DNA from: Ramlibacter sp.
GTDB lineage: Bacteria; Pseudomonadota; Gammaproteobacteria; Burkholderiales; Burkholderiaceae_C
Direction of reading: 5' to 3'
DNA: 5,400 nucleotides
Assembly: GCA_026785815.1 (NCBI GenBank)
Contig: JAJAZH010000390.1
Span: forward strand, 1 to 5,400
Shown: one piece after another, positions 1 through 5,400 of the stretch
How positions within the stretch are numbered: the stretch's first letter is position 1
How the letters are laid out: every line of letters begins with the position of its first letter
Notes under the pieces: generated by a model
What the model was told of the DNA's origin: nothing
The model's database searches: none
The model's input: only the letters and a program-made list of their open reading frames with translations
Made by a program: the position numbers and the translations under genes

Positions 1-269
1 CCTATTGCAGGCAGACCAGCTCCGTGAACGTGCTGGACTGGCGCACCGCTTTCGGATTCGAGGTCGCCGCGGCCGACCTCGTCGCGCTGCAGATCCCGGT
101 GCTGCTGGTTCGCGGCGCGCTCGCCAATCCCGCGATGGTGCAGATGACGGACGTGATGGCGGCGCACTTGCCGGACGTGCGCCCGGTGGTCGTCGAGGAC
201 GCCGGCCATTTCCTGATCACCAGTCACGCGGCCCAATGCGCCGCGCTGCAGGACTGGTTCCTGCCATGA
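1..269 (+). CDS. Alpha/beta hydrolase, C-terminal end (5' partial)
   Basis: The reading frame is open from the left edge (first full codon at base 3) and ends at TGA 267-269, leaving 88 residues. The sequence fits the last part of an alpha/beta-hydrolase fold. A hydrophobic strand followed by a turn (IPVLLVRGALANPAM) sits where the acid-bearing strand-6 loop lies. A helix-like stretch with AAHLPDVRPVVVEDAGHF follows, and the GHF supplies the usual catalytic His near the C-terminus. The chain then closes with an amphipathic helix ending in LQDWFLP. The nucleophile elbow (GxSxG) and the lid would be upstream, outside the window. The Asp normally found after the strand-6 Gly is not obvious here (GALANP), so the acid may lie elsewhere. 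The substrate cannot be told. The gene converges on the transporter gene and has no visible functional link to the cyo operon. Confidence 0.7.
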   Translation, partial: YCRQTSSVNVLDWRTAFGFEVAAADLVALQIPVLLVRGALANPAMVQMTDVMAAHLPDVRPVVVEDAGHFLITSHAAQCAALQDWFLP

Positions 270-298
270 GGGCGGCGCCGATCGTCTCGGTCTCGCTG

Positions 299-318
299 GG
301 CGTGGACACCGCCTTTTT
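299..318 (+). terminator. Weak hairpin plus T-run after the hydrolase gene
   Basis: GGCG at 299-302 can pair with CGCC at 310-313 across a 7-base loop, followed directly by TTTTT at 314-318. The position, 30 bases after the hydrolase stop, is right for an intrinsic terminator, and it is the only T-run in the gap. The stem is only 4 bp, so this is a tentative call. Confidence 0.22.
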
Positions 319-333
319 GTTCGGCGGGCAGCC

Positions 334-355
334 GCGGGCCGACCAGGTCGCCCGC
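334..355. terminator. GC-rich hairpin in the convergent gap
   Basis: GCGGGC (334-339) is the exact inverse complement of GCCCGC (350-355). The inner bases GA/TC (341-342 and 348-349) add two more pairs around a CCAGG loop, with one unpaired C at 340. It lies between two convergent genes and begins 14 bases past the transporter stop, a place where a shared transcription-end structure is often found. Neither side carries a clear U-tract, so it may instead be a Rho-dependent or 3'-end-protecting structure, or chance in GC-rich DNA. Confidence 0.33.
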
Positions 356-368
356 GTCCTTCTGCAGT

Positions 369-1697
369 TCAGCGCTCGTCGTCCAGGCGGTGGTTGATGT
401 ACAGGGCCACCAGGGTCGCGACCACGCCGGACAGCAGGTAGACGCTGACGGCGGCCAGGCCGAAGCGGGCCGACAGGCCCAGCACCACCAGCGGCGCGAA
501 CGCTGCGCCGATCAGCCAGGCCAGGTCGGAGGTGAGCGCGGCGCCGGTATAGCGGAAGCGCGGCTCGAAGTTGGAAGTCACCGCGCCGGCGGCCTGGCCG
601 TAGGACAGCCCCAGTAGCACGAAGCCGGTCAGGATGAAGACGTCCTGGGCCAGAGCGCCGCCCTTGAGCAGCAGCGGCGCGCACAGGGCGAACACGCCGA
701 TCAGCACGGCCAGGGTGCCCAGCGTGCGGCGGCGGCCGATCTTGTCGGCGATCAGGCCCGAGGCCACGATGCTCGGGATCGCGACAAAGGCGCCGACGAT
801 CTGGATCATCAGCACGTCGTCGACCGGCTGCTCCGACTGCAGCGTGATCCACGACAGCGGAAACACCGTGATCAGGTGGAACAGCGCGTAGCTGGCCAGC
901 GCCGCGAAGGCGCCGATCAGCAGGTTGCCGCCGCGGGCCTTGAGCAGTTCGCCCACGTGGGCCGGGTGCAGGCCCCGCACCTCCATCTGGTGCTCGTATT
1001 CCTCGGTCAGCACGATCCGCAGCCGCGAGAACAGCGCCACCACGTTGATCGCGAACGCCACGTAGAACGGATAACGCCAGCCCCAGCTCAGGAAGTCGGA
1101 CTCGCTCAGGCTGGAATGCAGGTACAGGAACAGGCCGGCGGCGACGATGAAGCCGATCGGCGCGCCGATCTGCGGCACCATGGCGTACCAGCCGCGCCGG
1201 CGCTCGGGCGCGTTCAGCGCCAGCAGCGACGGCAGGCCGTCCCAGGAGCCGCCCAGCGCGATGCCCTGGGCGAAGCGGAAGGCCGACAACAGCGCGATCG
1301 CCGCGACGCCCAACGTGGCGTATCCGGGCAGGAAGGCGATGCCGGCCGTGGACACCCCGAGCAGGAACAGCGCGGCCCCGAGCTTGACCCCGCGGCCCCA
1401 GCGGCGCTGGATCTCCATGAACACGACCGTGCCCAGCGGCCGGGCGATGAAGGCGAACGAGAACACCAGGAACGACGCCAGCGCCGCCTCCAGCTTCGGC
1501 AGGAACGGGAAAAACACCGCCGGGAACACCAGCACCGAGGCGATGGAATAAACGAAGAAGTCGAAGTACTCCGAGGCACGGCCGATGATCACGCCGACGG
1601 CGACCTCGCTTGGACGAATGGCGGAGCGGTCGGCCGCGGTGAGGACGGCGGGCTGCTTCGGTTTGGGCTCGCCCATGTTGGGCGTCATGACGGACAT
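369..1697 (-). CDS. MFS transporter, metabolite:H+ symporter (MHS)-like
   Basis: A 442-residue inner-membrane protein with about 12 hydrophobic segments, the usual length for MHS transporters (relatives include KgtP, ProP and ShiA). Family marks are an E-Y-F-D-F block in TM1 (residues 43-47; EWYDF in relatives), ARPLG (85-89), RFAQGIALGG in TM4 (141-150), SWGWRYPF (204-211), a complete loop 8-9 motif GLIADKIGRRR (314-324), and EPRFRYTGAAL (378-388), matching the FPTRxRYTGASL stretch of MHS proteins. Odd points: the loop 2-3 motif, normally GxxxDRxGRK, reads FMEIQRRWGRGVK (93-105) without the Asp, and the GGEWGG motif after TM4 reads GGSWDG (149-154). The start at 1697 is chosen because GGAG/AGGA lies 4-9 bases upstream and the cytoplasmic N-terminus then has normal length. 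An in-frame extension to 1802 would cross the control region, and ATG at 1688 is an alternative. Substrate unknown; a carboxylate or zwitterionic metabolite is typical of the family. It is transcribed divergently from cyoA. Confidence 0.88.
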   Translation of the reverse strand: MSVMTPNMGEPKPKQPAVLTAADRSAIRPSEVAVGVIIGRASEYFDFFVYSIASVLVFPAVFFPFLPKLEAALASFLVFSFAFIARPLGTVVFMEIQRRWGRGVKLGAALFLLGVSTAGIAFLPGYATLGVAAIALLSAFRFAQGIALGGSWDGLPSLLALNAPERRRGWYAMVPQIGAPIGFIVAAGLFLYLHSSLSESDFLSWGWRYPFYVAFAINVVALFSRLRIVLTEEYEHQMEVRGLHPAHVGELLKARGGNLLIGAFAALASYALFHLITVFPLSWITLQSEQPVDDVLMIQIVGAFVAIPSIVASGLIADKIGRRRTLGTLAVLIGVFALCAPLLLKGGALAQDVFILTGFVLLGLSYGQAAGAVTSNFEPRFRYTGAALTSDLAWLIGAAFAPLVVLGLSARFGLAAVSVYLLSGVVATLVALYINHRLDDER

Positions 1698-1710
1698 TGT
1701 TTCCTGCTCC
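1698..1710 (-). promoter_or_regulatory. Ribosome binding site of the transporter gene
   Basis: Read on the minus strand, GGAG (1707-1710) and AGGA (1702-1705) precede the ATG at 1697-1695 by 9 and 4 bases. This purine-rich stretch decides the start at 1697 over the upstream in-frame alternatives. Confidence 0.6.
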
Positions 1711-1719
1711 AGCTTGAGA

Positions 1720-1737
1720 CATCCGGGCTTGCGGATG
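1720..1737. repeat. Perfect 6-bp inverted repeat, 6-base spacer
   Basis: CATCCG (1720-1725) and CGGATG (1732-1737) are exact inverse complements around GGCTTG. It lies in the leader of the transporter gene, 23 bases upstream of its ATG, so it could form a small mRNA hairpin or be a protein-binding dyad. Its short length leaves chance possible. Confidence 0.4.
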
Positions 1738-1745
1738 AAGGCAGT

Positions 1746-1763
1746 GTGCCAGCGTCGTGGCAC
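1746..1763. repeat. Perfect 6-bp inverted repeat, 6-base spacer (candidate operator)
   Basis: GTGCCA (1746-1751) and TGGCAC (1758-1763) are exact inverse complements around GCGTCG. The arm and spacer geometry equals that of the dyad at 1720-1737, but the arm sequence differs. It is separated by 3 bases from the larger dyad at 1767-1793. Confidence 0.42.
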
Positions 1764-1766
1764 CGG

Positions 1767-1793
1767 GGACATAGGACAAAACGTCCAATGTCC
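1767..1793. repeat. Long inverted repeat, 10 of 11 pairs (candidate operator)
   Basis: The left arm GGACATAGGAC (1767-1777) and right arm GTCCAATGTCC (1783-1793) pair at 10 of 11 positions (only 1773/1787 mismatched) around AAAAC. Each arm itself holds two GGAC half-sites spaced 7 bases apart, which read TTGGACATTGGAC on the minus strand. This is the strongest palindrome in the window and sits in the middle of the divergent region. That fits a binding site for a dimeric or tetrameric regulator acting on one or both promoters; the protein is unknown. Confidence 0.55.
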
Positions 1794-1795
1794 AA
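1768..1795 (-). promoter_or_regulatory. Possible sigma-70-like promoter for the transporter gene
   Basis: On the minus strand TTGGAC (1795-1790) and TATGTC (1773-1768) are spaced by 16 bases and resemble -35 and -10 elements. They coincide with the outer parts of the long dyad, so a protein bound there would cover the promoter. The match to consensus is only moderate. Confidence 0.25.
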
Positions 1796-1813
1796 GTGAC
1801 ACCGTTGTGCGTA

Positions 1814-1835
1814 GATTCCATCCATCCGATGAATC
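1814..1835 (+). promoter_or_regulatory. Potential mRNA hairpin enclosing the cyoA start codon
   Basis: GATTCCATC (1814-1822) can pair with GATGAATC (1828-1835), giving 8 pairs with one bulged C and a 5-base CATCC loop. The ATG at 1829-1831 lies in the 3' arm. No Shine-Dalgarno-like purine run is seen in the 20 bases before it, so initiation may be weak or structure-dependent. It could also be chance. Confidence 0.3.
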
Positions 1836-2758
1836 CGACTCTCACTGTGTCCTCTCAACGCCTCCGCGCCCTGCTCCTCGCCCCGGCCCTCGCCCTGCTT
1901 TCGGGCTGCGGGACCGTGTTGATGGCCCCCTCCGGCGACGTTGCGCTGCAGCAGCGCAACCTGATCCTGATCGCCACCTTCCTGATGCTGCTGATCATCG
2001 TGCCGGTGATCGTGCTGACGCTGCTGTTCGCCTGGCGCTACCGCAAGGCGGCCGCACGCGACGACTACGACCCCGAGTGGCACCACTCGACCCAGCTCGA
2101 GCTGGTGATCTGGGCGGCGCCGCTCTTGATCATCATCGTGCTGGGCGCGGTGACGTGGATCAGCACCCACAAGCTCGACCCCTACCGGCCGCTCGACCGG
2201 ATCGACGCCACCCGGCCGGTGCCGGCCGACGTGAAACCGCTGGTGATCAACGTGGTGGCCCTGGACTGGAAGTGGCTGTTCATCTACCCCGAGCAGGGCA
2301 TCGCCCTGGTCAACGAGGTGGCGGCGCCGGTGGACCAGCCGATCGAGTTCCGGATCACGGCCTCCACCGTGATGAACTCGTTCTTCATCCCGGCCCTGGC
2401 CGGCCAGATCTACGCCATGCCCAGCATGCAGACCAAGCTGAACGCGGTGATCAACAAGCCGGGCAGCTACGAGGGCATGTCGGCCAACTACAGTGGCGCC
2501 GGCTTCTCGGGCATGCGCTTCACCTTCAAGGGCCTGGCCCCGGCGGACTTCGACAGCTGGGTCGGCCAGACCCGCGCCAGCGCCACCCGGCTCGACGGCC
2601 CCGCCTACCTGAAGCTGGAGCAGCCCAGCGAGCGTGACCCGGTCCAGCGTTTTGGCGCCGTGGATCCCAAGCTGTTTGATGCGGTTCTCAATCGTTGCGT
2701 CGCGGACCAGTCGCAGTGCATGAAGAAGATGCACGAAATGATGGCCGGCCACAAATAA
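1829..2758 (+). CDS. cyoA: Cytochrome bo3-type ubiquinol oxidase subunit II
   Basis: A 309-residue membrane-anchored subunit II of the quinol oxidase (E. coli CyoA has 315). The start at 1829 gives a classic lipoprotein signal: Arg residues at 11 and 13, a hydrophobic core, then lipobox LSGC with the lipidated Cys at 27. Starts at GTG 1796 (longer n-region) or GTG 1847 are possible but less typical. Two membrane helices follow (about 44-68 and 92-111), then a periplasmic cupredoxin domain (about 135-235). The CuA ligand loop of cytochrome c oxidases is replaced by NYSGAGFSGM (220-229), the bo3 hallmark, so electrons come from quinol and not cytochrome c. The COX aromatic-rich motif follows (about 235-290). 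The tail is unusual, with Cys at 290 and 297 and a Met/His-rich end (KKMHEMMAGHK). It is the first gene of the operon, 19 bases before cyoB. Confidence 0.96.
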   Translation: MNPTLTVSSQRLRALLLAPALALLSGCGTVLMAPSGDVALQQRNLILIATFLMLLIIVPVIVLTLLFAWRYRKAAARDDYDPEWHHSTQLELVIWAAPLLIIIVLGAVTWISTHKLDPYRPLDRIDATRPVPADVKPLVINVVALDWKWLFIYPEQGIALVNEVAAPVDQPIEFRITASTVMNSFFIPALAGQIYAMPSMQTKLNAVINKPGSYEGMSANYSGAGFSGMRFTFKGLAPADFDSWVGQTRASATRLDGPAYLKLEQPSERDPVQRFGAVDPKLFDAVLNRCVADQSQCMKKMHEMMAGHK

Positions 2759-2777
2759 GGCACCACTAGCAGTCACC

Positions 2778-4781
2778 ATGCAAAACTATTACCCAGCCGA
2801 GCATTTCCTCTTCGGTCGCCTGACCTGGAATGCGATTCCGCTACACGACCCGGTCCTGCTGGCGACCTTCGTCATGATCGGCCTGGGCGGCTTCGCAGTG
2901 CTGGGCGGCGTCACCTACTTCAGGAAGTGGGGCTACCTGTGGAACGAGTGGTTCACCAGCATCGACCACAAGAAGATCGGCATCATGTATGTGATCCTGG
3001 GCCTGGTGATGCTGATGCGCGGCTTCGCCGACGCCCTGATGATGCGGCTGCAGCAGGCGATCTCGTTCGGCGACTCGGCCGGCTTCCTGCCGCCGCACCA
3101 CTACGACCAGATCTTCACCGCCCACGGCGTGATCATGATCTTCTTCGTCGCCATGCCGCTGGTCACCGGCCTGATGAACTACGTGGTGCCGCTGCAGATC
3201 GGCGCGCGTGACGTCGCCTTCCCGTTCCTGAACAACTTCAGCTTCTGGATGACCATGAGCGGCGCCACGCTGGTGATGGCCTCGCTGTTCGTGGGCGAGT
3301 TCGCCCGCACCGGCTGGCTGGCCTATCCGCCGCTGTCGGGCATCCTGCAGAGTCCGGACGTCGGGGTCGACTACTACATCTGGTCGCTGCAGCTGGCCGG
3401 GGTCGGCACACTGCTCTCGGGCGTCAACCTGCTGGCCACCATCGTGAAGATGCGCGCGCCCGGCATGACCCTGATGAAGATGCCGATCTTCACCTGGACC
3501 GCCCTGTGCACCAACGTGCTGATCGTCGCCGCCTTCCCGGTGCTGACCGCGGTGCTGGGCATGCTGTCCCTGGACCGTTACGTCGGCACCAACTTCTTCA
3601 CCAACGACCTCGGCGGCAACGCCATGATGTACGTGAACCTGATCTGGATCTGGGGCCATCCCGAGGTCTACATCCTGATCCTGCCGCTGTTCGGCGTGTT
3701 CTCCGAGGTGGTCGCCACGTTCAGCCGCAAGCGCCTGTTCGGCTACAGCTCGATGGTCTACGCCACGGTGGCAATCACCGTGCTGTCGTACCTGGTCTGG
3801 CTGCACCACTTCTTCACCATGGGCTCGGGCGCCAGCGTCAACTCGTTCTTCGGCATCACCACCATGATCATCTCGATCCCGACCGGGGCCAAGATCTTCA
3901 ACTGGCTGTTCACCATGTACCGCGGCCGGATCACCTTCGAGCTGCCGATGATGTGGGCGATCGGCTTCATGGTCACCTTCGTGATCGGCGGCATGACCGG
4001 CGTGCTGCTGGCGGTGCCGCCGGCCGACTTCGTGCTGCACAACAGCCTGTTCCTGATCGCCCACTTCCACAACGTGATCATCGGCGGCGTGTTGTTCGGC
4101 CTGTTCGCCGGCATCAACTACTGGTTCCCGAAGGCCTTCGGCTACAAGCTGGACGTGTTCTGGGGCAAGTGCTCGTTCTGGTTCTGGATCGTCGGCTTCT
4201 ACCTGGCTTTCATGCCGCTGTACGTGCTGGGCTTCATGGGCGTGACCCGCCGCATGAACCACTTCGAGGACCCGTCGCTGCAGATCTGGTTCCAGATCGC
4301 CGCCCTGGGCGCCGTTCTGATTGCCGTCGGCATCGGCTGCATGGTCGTCCAGTTCGTCGTCAGTTACCTGCGCCGCGACCAGCTGCGCGACACCACCGGC
4401 GACATCTGGGACGGCCGGACGCTGGAGTGGTCGACCTCGTCGCCGCCGCCGGCCTACAACTTCGCCTTCACGCCAGTGGTGCACGACCACGACGCGTGGT
4501 GGGACATGAAGCAGCGCGGCTACGTTCGGCCGACCACGGGCTTCATCCCGATCCACATGCCGCGCAACACCGGCGCCGGCGTCGTTATCGCGGGCATCGC
4601 CACCGTGTTCGGTTTTGCCCTGATCTGGCACATGTGGCTGGTGGCCGTCGTAGCCTTAGTCGGCATCATCGGCGCCGCCATCGTTCATACCTTCAACTAC
4701 CAGCGCGATTTCCATATCCCGGCGGACGATGTGCGCCGCACCGAAGACATCCGCACCGGGATGCTGCCCAGCCATGCTTGA
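2778..4781 (+). CDS. cyoB: Cytochrome bo3-type ubiquinol oxidase subunit I
   Basis: The catalytic haem-copper subunit (667 residues; E. coli CyoB 663), a multi-spanning inner-membrane protein that oxidises ubiquinol, reduces O2 to water and pumps protons. All key residues sit at the E. coli number plus 10: low-spin haem ligands H116 and H431, high-spin haem ligand H429, CuB ligands H294, H343 and H344, cross-linked Y298, E296 and D145 of the D-channel, and K372 of the K-channel. The high-affinity quinone-site set R81, D85, H108 and Q111 is also complete, which confirms a quinol and not a cytochrome c oxidase. The N-terminus is 10 residues longer than in E. coli (MQNYYPAEHF before LFGRLTWNAI). 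ATG 2778 is the only nearby start, with just a distant AAGG (2757-2760) as possible ribosome site. The C-terminal region after about 535 keeps the bo3 pattern GRTLEWSTSSPPPAYNFA. Confidence 0.98.
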   Translation: MQNYYPAEHFLFGRLTWNAIPLHDPVLLATFVMIGLGGFAVLGGVTYFRKWGYLWNEWFTSIDHKKIGIMYVILGLVMLMRGFADALMMRLQQAISFGDSAGFLPPHHYDQIFTAHGVIMIFFVAMPLVTGLMNYVVPLQIGARDVAFPFLNNFSFWMTMSGATLVMASLFVGEFARTGWLAYPPLSGILQSPDVGVDYYIWSLQLAGVGTLLSGVNLLATIVKMRAPGMTLMKMPIFTWTALCTNVLIVAAFPVLTAVLGMLSLDRYVGTNFFTNDLGGNAMMYVNLIWIWGHPEVYILILPLFGVFSEVVATFSRKRLFGYSSMVYATVAITVLSYLVWLHHFFTMGSGASVNSFFGITTMIISIPTGAKIFNWLFTMYRGRITFELPMMWAIGFMVTFVIGGMTGVLLAVPPADFVLHNSLFLIAHFHNVIIGGVLFGLFAGINYWFPKAFGYKLDVFWGKCSFWFWIVGFYLAFMPLYVLGFMGVTRRMNHFEDPSLQIWFQIAALGAVLIAVGIGCMVVQFVVSYLRRDQLRDTTGDIWDGRTLEWSTSSPPPAYNFAFTPVVHDHDAWWDMKQRGYVRPTTGFIPIHMPRNTGAGVVIAGIATVFGFALIWHMWLVAVVALVGIIGAAIVHTFNYQRDFHIPADDVRRTEDIRTGMLPSHA

Positions 4782-5400
4782 GAACACCCTGACCCCGATG
4801 GGCTCCGGTCCCGCCGGCGCCACCCTGGACCGCCTGAAGTTCTACGAGCCGAAGGAGTACCACCCGCCCAACGGCACCCTGCTCGGGTTCTGGCTCTACC
4901 TGATGAGCGACCTGCTGGTGTTCGCCTGCCTGTTCGCCACCTATGCCGTGGTGGGCCGCAACTATGCCGGCGGGCCGACCGGCGCCGAGCTGTTCGATCT
5001 CCCGCTGGTGGCGGTGAACACCTCGATGCTGCTGCTGTCGTCGATCACCTATGGCTTCGCGATGCTGGAGATGCAGAAGAAGCGCCAAGTCGCGGTGCTG
5101 GCCTGGCTGGCCGTCACCGGCCTGTTCGGCGCGGCCTTCATCGCTCTGGAACTGTTCGAGTTCGTGCATCTGATCCGCGAGGCCGCCGGCCCGCAGCGCA
5201 GCGCCTTCCTGTCGGCGTTCTTCACCCTGGACGGAACCCACGGCATGCACGTCACCTACGGCCTGGTGTGGATGGTGACGATGATGGTGCAGGTTTCGCG
5301 CCACGGGCTGCACGCGGCCAACCGGCGCCGGCTGCTGTGCCTGTCGATGTTCTGGCACTTCCTGGACGTGGTCTGGATCGGCGTCTTCACCTTTGTCTAC
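4774..5400 (+). CDS. cyoC: Cytochrome bo3-type ubiquinol oxidase subunit III (3' partial)
   Basis: The frame is open from ATG 4774 to the right edge, giving 209 residues (E. coli CyoC has 204). The last visible residues (WHFLDVVWIGVFTFVY) align with the end of CyoC, so only about five codons and the stop are missing. Family marks are GFWLYLMSDLLVFACLFATYAV (38-59), GGPTGAELFDLP (66-77), SSITYG (89-94), the stretch ELFEFVHLI (126-134), AFLSAFFTLDGTHGMHV (144-160) and the final WHFLDVVW helix. Five membrane helices are expected, as in bo3 subunit III, which has no redox centres and stabilises subunit I. The His-rich N-terminus of E. coli CyoC is replaced by a Pro/Glu/Lys-containing stretch (about 8-34). 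The ATG overlaps the end of cyoB by 8 bases, suggesting translational coupling; no strong ribosome site is seen. ATG 4798 is an alternative start. cyoD should follow. Confidence 0.96.
   Translation, partial: MLENTLTPMGSGPAGATLDRLKFYEPKEYHPPNGTLLGFWLYLMSDLLVFACLFATYAVVGRNYAGGPTGAELFDLPLVAVNTSMLLLSSITYGFAMLEMQKKRQVAVLAWLAVTGLFGAAFIALELFEFVHLIREAAGPQRSAFLSAFFTLDGTHGMHVTYGLVWMVTMMVQVSRHGLHAANRRRLLCLSMFWHFLDVVWIGVFTFVY

Larger units (their letters stand above)
1698..1828. promoter_or_regulatory. Divergent control region between the MHS transporter gene and cyoA
   Basis: The 131 bases between the two divergent start codons must hold promoters for both directions. They contain three inverted repeats in a row (1720-1737, 1746-1763, 1767-1793) and a fourth that runs into cyoA (1814-1835). 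The stretch from 1771 to 1820 is visibly less GC-rich than the flanking genes, as promoters usually are. No confident sigma-70 pair is visible for cyoA. A weak TAGATT at 1812-1817 could serve as a -10 but would leave a leader of only about a dozen bases. No FNR/ANR box of the TTGAT-N4-ATCAA type was found. The regulator is not identifiable from sequence. Confidence 0.6.

Noticed and set aside
266..397. 43-codon frame starting with an ATGA overlap at the hydrolase stop
   Set aside because: The overlap looks like a coupled gene start, but the product has no recognisable features, the frame simply continues a longer shadow frame of the hydrolase, and its end overlaps the 3' end of the transporter.
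876..1799. 307-codon plus-strand frame opposite the transporter
   Set aside because: Gln/Arg/His-rich product without recognisable fold. It is the antisense shadow of the transporter gene.
1698..1802. N-terminal extension of the transporter by 35 residues to 1802
   Set aside because: It would run through the palindromic control region, its residues do not resemble an MHS N-terminus, and a good ribosome site supports the start at 1697.
1698..1828. FNR/ANR-type oxygen-regulator box upstream of cyoA
   Set aside because: No TTGAT-N4-ATCAA-like site could be found on either strand of the divergent region, although such control would be plausible for an oxidase.
217..1845. 542-codon minus-strand frame overlapping the transporter
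   Set aside because: Its product is Arg/Pro/Gly-rich low-complexity sequence and overlaps the transporter, which has clear membrane segments and family motifs, in another frame.
2171..2560. aa3-type cytochrome c oxidase as an alternative identity
   Set aside because: Subunit II lacks the CuA Cys/His ligands, and subunit I carries the complete quinone-site set R81, D85, H108 and Q111, so a ubiquinol oxidase is the right call.
2841..4631. 596-codon open frame on the minus strand opposite cyoB
   Set aside because: It is antisense to an undoubted cyoB. The translation is rich in His, Gln, Asp, Glu, Ala and Gly with no domain pattern, typical of the open antisense frame of a GC-rich gene.
3506..4792. 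428-codon plus-strand frame inside cyoB
   Set aside because: Out-of-frame shadow of cyoB with Arg/His/Pro-rich composition; cyoB is intact in its own frame.

Overview
The window is GC-rich, with strong G/C bias at third codon positions, and densely coding. It looks like a chromosomal piece of a proteobacterium. A beta- or gammaproteobacterium with high GC (Burkholderiales- or Xanthomonadales-like) is a reasonable guess, but no feature fixes the genus. Its core is the start of a cytochrome bo3-type ubiquinol oxidase operon in the order cyoA-cyoB-cyoC on the + strand. The last subunit gene runs off the right edge within a few codons of its expected end.

Layout: (1) 1-269, + strand: the C-terminal end of an alpha/beta-hydrolase-like protein. 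(2) 270-368: a short convergent gap with a GC-rich hairpin. (3) 369-1697, - strand: a 442-residue MFS transporter of the metabolite:H+ symporter (MHS) type, with an unusual loop 2-3 motif. (4) 1698-1828: a 131-base divergent control region between the transporter and cyoA, packed with inverted repeats. (5) 1829-2758: cyoA, a lipoprotein subunit II lacking the CuA ligands. (6) 2778-4781: cyoB, the catalytic subunit I, with all haem, CuB, proton-channel and quinone-site residues present. (7) 4774-5400: cyoC, subunit III, overlapping the end of cyoB by 8 bases. cyoD and possibly cyoE (haem O synthase) would be expected next, but they are outside the window.

How the genes work together: CyoA, CyoB and CyoC assemble in the inner membrane into a proton-pumping quinol oxidase that passes electrons from ubiquinol to O2 through haem b, haem o/a and CuB. 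The divergent transporter probably imports or exports a small organic metabolite by proton symport. Its sharing of a control region with the oxidase suggests coordinated regulation, which is inference. No novel gene system is evident. The most interesting material is the dyad-rich divergent control region, the cyoA start codon lying inside a potential hairpin, and the degenerate signature motif of the transporter. No RNA genes, mobile elements or CRISPR arrays were seen.
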